Part shown: piece by piece, positions 57,838 to 64,000 of the stretch | Layout of the letters: each line of letters opens with the position of its first letter | Numbering within the stretch: the first letter of the stretch is position 1 | Assembly (NCBI GenBank): GCA_039881045.1 | Contig: JAYWVB010000067.1 | Coordinates: forward strand, 62,001-126,000 | Length of the DNA: 64,000 nucleotides | From: Chaetomium olivaceum | Taxonomy: Eukaryota > Ascomycota > Sordariomycetes > Sordariales > Chaetomiaceae | Direction of reading: 5' to 3' | Made by a program: the position numbers and the translations under genes | Notes under the pieces: model-generated | The model's input: only the letters and a program-made list of their open reading frames with translations | What the model was told of the DNA's origin: nothing | Database searches by the model: none

Positions 57838-59301
57838 ATGACATCCACAAGCAACACCATGGAGTCCTCCGCAGGAACTCAATCCACATCCCTCATTCGC
57901 AAACGGGTAGACACGGAGTTGATGCCACCGCCCTCTCCTGCGAAACGCATCAAACGACCAAAACGCGTGCTTGACGAAGACACCTACACCGACGCCCTCT
58001 CGCACATCATCGCCCGCGACTTCTTCCCCGGTCTTCTCGAGAGCGAAACACAACAAGAGTATCTCGACGCGTTGGAGTCTAGGGACGAAGAATGGATTGA
58101 CAGCGCTAGCCGCCGGCTCCGGCAAGTCATGACGCCCGGCCGACGACGAAGGCTTGCTACACCACTCCGACAGGCAACGGCGGCAGGCGGCCACACCCCG
58201 CTCAACTTCGTAGGCGACACGCCCGCATCAGTAGTGTCTACAACTACCACCACCACGTCAACCCAGAAGCAACACGCAGTAGACACCAACGTCTCCCTCG
58301 CCATGTTCCAATCGAAATACACCTCCGAAGACAACGAATCCTTCTACAAGCTCCTCGACAAGCAGAACCAAAAACGCGTCGAGAAATACGCCTGGCTCTG
58401 GACAGGGAACAAGCTCCCCTCCAAGCAACAACTCAAACAAAAAGAGGTCGAAGCCAAACTCCTCGCCGACCGCGGCGCCGGCGCGCTGCGAGACGACGGC
58501 TTCGCCCGCGACCGACTAGCCATTCTCGACAAGGACGCCGCGGACCGGCCCGCCGCGCCCGACCACTGGAACAAGGCGCGGCCGGACAATGAGCTGATGT
58601 TCGTGCCGGACGGCATAGACGGCGGCGACGGCCAGCTGCAGACCGTCGCGGAGCGCGCCCAGGCCGAGAGCAGGGCCCCACCGAAGCGCATCGTGTACGA
58701 GAACACCCGGGTGCCGCAGCCCGCCGCAGCGGCGAAGGAGGTGTCTGGGGGGGAGGGCGACCGGTCGTCGAGGGCGGGTTCGCCTTCGTTGTCTGAGATT
58801 CGAAACGCGATTGCGGGCAATAGGAGGGCGTGTGATGCCGAGACGAGCGTTACGGGCGGTGCTGGGGAGACGCCGCGGGTGAATGGGTATGCGTTTGTGG
58901 ATGACGAGGAGCCGGAACCGGAACCGGCGCGGCGGGGGAGGGAGAAGGCGCCGGTGATCGATCTTGGTCCGGGTGATGCCACGCCGAATCCGTTCCAGTT
59001 TCAGGAGCAGAGGAAGCGAGAGGCGCTGCATCACCGGATGGTGGACAAGATCTCGCAGTCGAAGCGGACGTCGGCGAGGCTAGGGTTTACGGGGAGTGTG
59101 GAGCGCACGCCGGTGCCCAAGTTCCCGAGCAGTCCGAGGGTGTCGGGCGGTGACCTGACGCCGGCGGCGCAGAGGCTGTGGGGGAGGATTGGCGGGTCGG
59201 AGAGAAGGGGTGCCGAGTCGCCATTTAGTGACTCTATCAAGTCCACGCCAAAGGCAACACCGGTGGGGAAAAGGTCTGGGTTGAGGAACTTGGCGAAGTA
59301 A
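57838..59301 (+). CDS. ESS2: Splicing-associated nuclear protein Ess2 (DGCR14/Bis1 family)
   Basis: Nuclear protein found with late (C complex) spliceosomes in other eukaryotes. Single exon, 487 aa from ATG 57838; a second in-frame ATG at 57859 could also serve. The family signature is clear: KRPKRVLDEDTYTDALSHII, ARDFFPGLLESETQQEYLDAL, then SLAMFQSKYTSEDNESFYKL and QNQKRVEKYAWLW. Downstream are HWNKARPDNELMFVPDG, RIVYENTRVP, GYAFVDDEEPEPEPAR, the TPNPFQFQEQRKREALHHRM block and the C-terminal LTPAAQRLWGRIGG. Basic stretches (PAKRIKRPKR) may be nuclear localisation signals. No frame problem. Transcribed in the same direction as COQ8. Confidence 0.93.
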   Translation: MTSTSNTMESSAGTQSTSLIRKRVDTELMPPPSPAKRIKRPKRVLDEDTYTDALSHIIARDFFPGLLESETQQEYLDALESRDEEWIDSASRRLRQVMTPGRRRRLATPLRQATAAGGHTPLNFVGDTPASVVSTTTTTTSTQKQHAVDTNVSLAMFQSKYTSEDNESFYKLLDKQNQKRVEKYAWLWTGNKLPSKQQLKQKEVEAKLLADRGAGALRDDGFARDRLAILDKDAADRPAAPDHWNKARPDNELMFVPDGIDGGDGQLQTVAERAQAESRAPPKRIVYENTRVPQPAAAAKEVSGGEGDRSSRAGSPSLSEIRNAIAGNRRACDAETSVTGGAGETPRVNGYAFVDDEEPEPEPARRGREKAPVIDLGPGDATPNPFQFQEQRKREALHHRMVDKISQSKRTSARLGFTGSVERTPVPKFPSSPRVSGGDLTPAAQRLWGRIGGSERRGAESPFSDSIKSTPKATPVGKRSGLRNLAK

Positions 59302-59843
59302 AATAGGTAAGAGACTCGCAAGGGCGAAGGATAGAGCGTTGGTTATTGATACCCGGGGTTAACAGACCTGACAAGAATTGAATAATATGCATATGGTTCA
59401 AACATGTCACTAAATTCCGTCTGATTTGATCTTCTCTCACCGGGGTACATGTTCCATGGAAATAACGAGGTAAGGATCCGCTGAACCTGTGAACCCCCAC
59501 TGCCCATCAGCCCTATCGCGTCCCGTCAGTCCGGGTCACTCTCAACGCTAGCAGGGCCCCCTGCCACACTTTTAACAGGGGCACCTGTCCCCAAAAATTT
59601 GCGGCCCAGCAACAGCGCATCCCGGAGAGTACCGCTGCGGGCCAACCCGGATCCTCACCTCTCGAATATCAAAACCTCTCATCAACTTCGGGCACCACGG
59701 GATGGAACTACCACAACTAAGGTAGCACGCCCACGCAATTTATAAATTCCCTATTTCCTTCTCACATATATATATAAAGAGACCATAACAGGGGAAAACA
59801 GTAAGAAATAAAAAGTGAGAAAAAAAGAAAATAATAATCCAGG
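59302..59843. promoter_or_regulatory. COQ8 upstream region with TATA box
   Basis: 542 bp between ESS2 and COQ8. A strong TATA-like run (tatatatataaag, about 59766-59779) sits roughly 70 bp before the COQ8 ATG and is followed by an A-rich leader. No other gene is seen. Confidence 0.55.
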
Positions 59844-62339
59844 ATGCGCCTCGCCGACCTGCTCGTCGACCTGGCCGCTGTCGCAAGCGCGTCGCGCGCC
59901 GTCGCTTCCAAGCATGTTGCGCTGCGGGCGAGGCAGGTTGAGCGATACAGCAGGGAGTCGAGTGTCGTGGGGGGTGTGTTGAGGGGGAGGGGGCAGCCAC
60001 AGCCACAGCAACGACAAGGGCAGCAGGAAGGGGGGCCACAGGATGGGGGGCAGCAAGGGAGGGAACAGCAGGGGAGGGAACAGCAGGAGCAGGGGCAGGG
60101 GCTGGGGCCGGCCAAGGGGACACGGCCACAGACACAGACCGCAGGGCTGGAGGAGCACCAAACACGGCCACAGGGGGGGGCCGAGGTTGGGGTAGAGGGC
60201 GTTCAAGGAGGGAGGGAGCGGGAGGGGAAAGAGCCCGGGTTGTGGGTTGATGAGACGCCTGTTGCGGCGCCGGTTTCGACGCCGGCTTCGACGCCGGCTG
60301 CAACTCCGGCCGAGGGGGTGGGAGTTGGAGAGACGGAGCCGGTACAAAAGGCTGACGCAGCGAAATCCGAGTTCAAGCCCGCTCCGTGGGCGGAGGGCGG
60401 GATCGCGATGCTGAAGCAGGGGTTTGTACCTCCGAGGCGGCCTCCGCAAGCATTGAGGCAACCGGTGATGGGCATCCCTGGTGCGAATATCTTTCGGGCG
60501 AAAGGGGAGTCGCAGATTTTGGAGGCGTTGAAAGAGATGGAGGAGAGATATGGGGGGCGCGAACCGTCGGTTGTCTCGGGAGGGGAAAATCGCGAACCAC
60601 TTACCAAGGAGTCAGTCAAGGAGGCTGAGGTACCAAAGGCGAGTAAAAGAGCGGCGGAGGCGGCAGTTATACCTGAAATCTCAAAGCTGGAACCGGCTTC
60701 ACCGACCCCCGAGGAGGGGACAGAAAAGGTTACGACTATCGAAGAGGCCTTAGAGGAGGAAAGCGGAAAGGTCCCTGCATCACAACCTCAACCCGAAATC
60801 CAATCTCCCCTAGAGGGCGTGAAGGAGGCTGTCGGGAACGGGGGAGATGCCAAGTCAGAAACCAAACTTGAGAGTTCTACCACTCCCAGCCCGGAATTCA
60901 CTCAAGGGACACCCCTATCACGGGAAGACGCAAGCATCGTGGCCGAGTTGGCAAACCCAACACCCGTTTCATCCGAATCACCTCGCTATCAGCTTCGAGA
61001 GTCCGCCGTACCCTCCTCACGCATCGGCCGACTCTGGAATTATGGCGGCCTCGCAGCGGGCATGTTCGCAGGCGCCATTGGGGAAGGCCTCAGCCGGGCG
61101 GTGGGCGGCGGGGGCTCAGGCTCGATGATGCTCAGCGCGGCCAACATGGAGCGGCTCGTGGCCAAGCTCTCGCGGATGCGCGGCGCCGCTCTCAAGCTCG
61201 GCCAGATGATGAGCTTCCAGGATGCCAAGATGCTCCCACCCGCTATGCAGGAGGTCCTACAGCGCGTCCAGGACCGTGCCGACTACATGCCGGGCTGGCA
61301 GCGAGACCGCGTTCTAACCGCCAACCTCGGCGAGAACTGGCGGGACCTCTTCGACGAGTTCGAGGACAAGCCCATCGCAGCGGCCTCCATCGGCCAGGTC
61401 CACCGTGCCACCCTCAAATCCAACGGAGCCCGCGTCGCCGTCAAGATCCAGTTCCCGGGCGTCGCCGACTCCATCAACTCAGACCTCGACAATATCGCCG
61501 TCCTCCTCGCCGCCACCAAACTCCTCCCCAAAGGCCTCTACCTCAACAAGACTATCGACAACGCCCGCACCGAGCTCGCCTGGGAATGCGATTACACGCG
61601 CGAAGCCGAGTGCGCCGAGCACTACCGACACCTCCTCACCACAGCCACGGCCACCTCCCCCTCGGAGGAATCCGTCTTCTCGGTGCCGCGCGTCTACCGT
61701 GAGGCCAGCGGCAAGCAGGTGCTCACGATGGAGTTCATGGACGGCACGGCCGTAACACGGATCGGGTCGTTCACGCAGGCGCAGCGCGACCGCATCGGCA
61801 CGCAGCTCCTCCGGCTCTGCCTGCGCGAGATCACCGAGTTCCGCTTCATGCAGACCGACCCCAACTGGACCAACTTCCTCTACAACGCCGCCACCGACCG
61901 GCTCGAGCTGCTCGACTTTGGCGCCTCGCGCGAGTTCCCCGCCGACTTCATCACCCAGTACGTGCGCCTGCTCGAGGCGGCCTCGCGCGCCGACCGCGAA
62001 GGGGTGCGCGACTTCAGCGAGCGCCTCGGCTACCTGACGGGCCACGAGAGCAAGGCCATGCTGGACGCCCATGTCACCTCGGTCGTGACGCTGGCCGAGC
62101 CCTTTCTGCGCTCGGCGCCCGAGCTCTACGACTTCCGCGACCAGACCATCACCGAGCGCGTCAAGGCCCAGATCCCCGTCATGGTGCATGAGCGTCTGGC
62201 GCCCCCGCCCGAGGAGACGTATAGTCTGCATCGGAAGCTGAGTGGGGCTTTTTTGTTGTGTGCTAGGTTGGGGAGCAGGGTGCGGTGTCGGGAGCTGTTT
62301 GAGGAGGCGTTGGCGAAGTCGGGGTTTACGAGGGAGTAG
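59844..62339 (+). CDS. COQ8: ABC1/Coq8 (ADCK) atypical kinase of coenzyme Q biosynthesis
   Basis: UbiB-family ATPase/kinase-like protein of the mitochondrial inner membrane (matrix side), which supports the coenzyme Q synthesis complex. Single exon, 831 aa from ATG 59844. The N-terminal ~370 residues are long and low-complexity (Gln/Gly then Glu/Pro), longer than in most relatives. The first 35 residues have import-like character. The UbiB domain begins near RLWNYGGLAAGMFAGAIGEG. The family KxGQ motif is ALKLGQMMSFQD (about residue 451). The Ala-rich nucleotide loop is PIAAASIGQVHRA, the lysine is in RVAVKIQFPG, the catalytic region is FMQTDPNWTNFLYN, and the metal-binding motif is LLDFGASREF. 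The chain ends LAKSGFTRE. All motifs are intact. Convergent with RRP36, 141 bp apart. Confidence 0.95.
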   Translation: MRLADLLVDLAAVASASRAVASKHVALRARQVERYSRESSVVGGVLRGRGQPQPQQRQGQQEGGPQDGGQQGREQQGREQQEQGQGLGPAKGTRPQTQTAGLEEHQTRPQGGAEVGVEGVQGGREREGKEPGLWVDETPVAAPVSTPASTPAATPAEGVGVGETEPVQKADAAKSEFKPAPWAEGGIAMLKQGFVPPRRPPQALRQPVMGIPGANIFRAKGESQILEALKEMEERYGGREPSVVSGGENREPLTKESVKEAEVPKASKRAAEAAVIPEISKLEPASPTPEEGTEKVTTIEEALEEESGKVPASQPQPEIQSPLEGVKEAVGNGGDAKSETKLESSTTPSPEFTQGTPLSREDASIVAELANPTPVSSESPRYQLRESAVPSSRIGRLWNYGGLAAGMFAGAIGEGLSRAVGGGGSGSMMLSAANMERLVAKLSRMRGAALKLGQMMSFQDAKMLPPAMQEVLQRVQDRADYMPGWQRDRVLTANLGENWRDLFDEFEDKPIAAASIGQVHRATLKSNGARVAVKIQFPGVADSINSDLDNIAVLLAATKLLPKGLYLNKTIDNARTELAWECDYTREAECAEHYRHLLTTATATSPSEESVFSVPRVYREASGKQVLTMEFMDGTAVTRIGSFTQAQRDRIGTQLLRLCLREITEFRFMQTDPNWTNFLYNAATDRLELLDFGASREFPADFITQYVRLLEAASRADREGVRDFSERLGYLTGHESKAMLDAHVTSVVTLAEPFLRSAPELYDFRDQTITERVKAQIPVMVHERLAPPPEETYSLHRKLSGAFLLCARLGSRVRCRELFEEALAKSGFTRE

Positions 62340-62480
62340 TTGTCTGATATAAAGGGGTAGGGTGTATGATATTGTAATCTTTTGTAGACCCTGTTGTGTA
62401 CTAGATAGATTAAACCGCTTAGGACGCCGGGCGGAAGAAAGGGCTTCAACAAAACACCAAGATAACCTCTTTCCAACCAA

Positions 62481-63567
62481 CTACCGCTCCTCCGCGCCCC
62501 TCCTCGTCATAGGCAACATCTTCTTCTCCTTACCCGCCACCTTCTTCCTCCTCCTCTCAATCGCCTTATCAACCTGCCTCTTCTTCATACCCTGGAACTG
62601 ATCCACCAGCACCCTCTTCTTCTGCTCCGACTTCTTCAGATAGAAGGGCGTCTTGCCCTGCTTGACCAGCTCCTTCTCCTTCTTCCGATGCTCCTCAATC
62701 ACCGCCCTCTCCCGGTCCTTGCGCTCCTGCGCCTTCTTGCGGCTCTCCATCGACAGCAGCGCCCGCTGCAGCTTCTCCCTCTGCGTCGGGTCCTTCGTCT
62801 TCTTGATCGTCGCCCGCAGCTCCTGCATCTCGGATTCGCGGTACTCGTCCAGGAACGCGTACGCCTTGCGCGCCTTGATTTCGTCGATCGTGCTGCCCGC
62901 CGCTGCTCCTGCTGCCACAGTTGATGCCCCCGGGCCGAGAGGCGTGAAGCGCGGGTCGCGCGCCTGCAGCCGCTTGGTCTCCGCGGTGCTGGTGAGGAAG
63001 TCGCGCTTGCGCGAGACGGGCTTCTTGCTGGTGAGCTCGACGGGCGCGTGTTTGTTGGAGCGCTTGTCGAGTTTTTTGGTGGAGCCCAGTTTGGTCGGGT
63101 GGCCGTAGCCCTCGTCTTCCTTGGTCTTCACTGCTGCCTCGTCGCCCGCGGCTCGCTGCGGTTTGGACCGCATGGCAGCTTGGGCTTTGGCTAGGGCGCC
63201 GAAGGAGAGTTGCGAGGGGTCTATTTGCGGACCATCGTCCTTTTCTTCTTCTTCTTCTTCCTCGTCATCATCTTTCTCTTCAGAGCCAGATGCAGCATCT
63301 GAGTTGTTCTGCGTTGTTGTTAGGGATGTTCGTTTTTTTATGCACCGAGGACGTCAAACTTACCTCATCGCCGCCGCTCCCGGACTCATCTTCACTAAGT
63401 TCCTCCCCCTCCTCATCCTCGCCCTCCGAACCAGATGACCCGGCATCTTCTTCACTCGGCCCCTCGCTCACATCTTCGATGTCTGATTCGGGTTCTGGTT
63501 CATATCTGGGCTTGACTCTCCTCTGGAGTAGACTGCTAGGCGGCATTTTGCGCTTGACTGACGACAT
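62481..63567 (-). CDS. RRP36: rRNA biogenesis protein Rrp36
   Basis: Nucleolar protein of the 90S pre-ribosome needed for early 18S rRNA processing. ATG 63567 (MSSVKRKMPPSSLLQRR), one intron (63309-63363), 343 aa, frame intact. The first ~110 residues are strongly acidic, partly encoded by a GAA repeat. The Rrp36 core follows: SNKHAPVELTSKKPVSRKRD, ARDPRFTPLGPG, KAYAFLDEYRESEMQELRAT, then IKKTKDPTQREKLQRALLSM. The basic tail has GKTPFYLKKSEQKKRVLVDQ and KKRQVDKAIERRRKKVAGKE, both typical of the family. An upstream or alternative start is not needed. Overlap with COQ8 transcripts at the 3' ends is possible given the short spacing. Confidence 0.95.
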
Positions 63568-64000
63568 TGTGAGATCTGTGGATTACGTGTGACGAGACTG
63601 GTGATGATGATTTTTAACTGTCGGTTACGATGTTGTGGTTATGGCTGACCATTTATTTCACTTGCGATGCTGATTCTGGAAAATCCTGGTAGAGAACATC
63701 AAGTTTTTGCATTAGCAGCGATACTGCCTACATGCAGCTATGAAGTGTTAGTGTTATGCTGCCCCACTTTTGCAACCGCGCCCCTAAGCCATTGAATAAA
63801 TACAGATGGAACGTATGTGATTCTCATGGTTTCATTTCCCTAGGACAGGATACGGCAACGATATTTTCATGATATTCGCTACGTTAAGGGACATATCGCA
63901 TGTTCGACTCATATCTTCCTTCATCCATTGAGGCGGGAGCGGTGCCATCACATAACACATACTCTCTCATCGGTAGGTAGATTGGCTTTTAACCACGACG
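63568..64000. other. Intergenic, RRP36 upstream region to window edge
   Basis: 433 bp, rather AT-rich. It should contain the RRP36 promoter. No gene is seen up to the window edge. Confidence 0.6.

Noticed and set aside
1..64000. CRISPR arrays, dispersed 5S rRNA genes, biosynthetic gene clusters
   Set aside because: No regularly spaced repeats, no recognisable 5S sequence, and no clustered synthase, tailoring or transporter genes were seen.

Overview
The window is nuclear DNA of a filamentous ascomycete, most likely a sordariomycete and probably Sordariales (Chaetomiaceae or relatives). The evidence is 50-90 nt GT-AG introns with CTNAC-like branch points, GC-rich wobble positions, Ser/Pro/Gln/Thr low-complexity stretches rich in microsatellites, long gene-poor intervals, and a typical fungal gene set. 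Seventeen protein-coding genes are supported. I see no bacterial-style operon, CRISPR array, rRNA or clear canonical tRNA.

Layout, left to right. 3.1-4.9 kb: a cAMP-receptor-like GPCR. 7.1-11.0 kb (-): the CORVET subunit Vps3. 11.9-14.3 kb: the golgin CASP/Coy1. 14.3-18.4 kb: gene-free, with degraded repeats at 16.6-17.5 kb. 18.4-19.3 kb: a small secreted DUF3455 protein. 20.4-22.1 kb: an FCP1-like HAD phosphatase. 22.6-24.2 kb (-) and 24.6-25.6 kb (+): a head-to-head pair, eEF1B-gamma and mitoribosomal uS9m. 31.1-32.4 kb: an unnamed fungal protein between two gene-free intervals of about 5 kb. 37.1-41.9 kb: three mitochondrial genes (Mtq1, Aim32, Cyc2-like). 42.0-46.2 kb (-) and 47.2-53.2 kb (+): a head-to-head secretory-pathway pair, the flippase Neo1 and the COPII scaffold Sec16. 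53.55-53.93 kb: a highly structured, possibly RNA polymerase III element. 54.2-55.4 kb (-): Hus1. 56.1-56.8 kb (-): a RING protein. 57.8-59.3 kb: Ess2. 59.8-62.3 kb: Coq8. 62.5-63.6 kb (-): Rrp36.

The genes are housekeeping ones. Two themes recur: endomembrane traffic (Vps3, CASP, Neo1, Sec16) and mitochondria (uS9m, Mtq1, Aim32, Cyc2, Coq8).

An important caveat is that at least five otherwise intact genes (VPS3, AIM32, CYC2, NEO1, and SEC16 three times) have their reading frame broken, mostly at homopolymers or short tandem repeats. In each the total exon length departs from a multiple of three by exactly the amount the proposed indels predict. As these include genes usually essential in fungi, small assembly indels are the likeliest cause, and automated gene models here will be split or truncated.

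The best candidate for something undescribed is the roughly 370-bp element at 53.55-53.93 kb. It has A-box- and B-box-like sequences, a series of perfect hairpins including one with a UUCG loop, two helices that interleave, and a T-rich 3' end.
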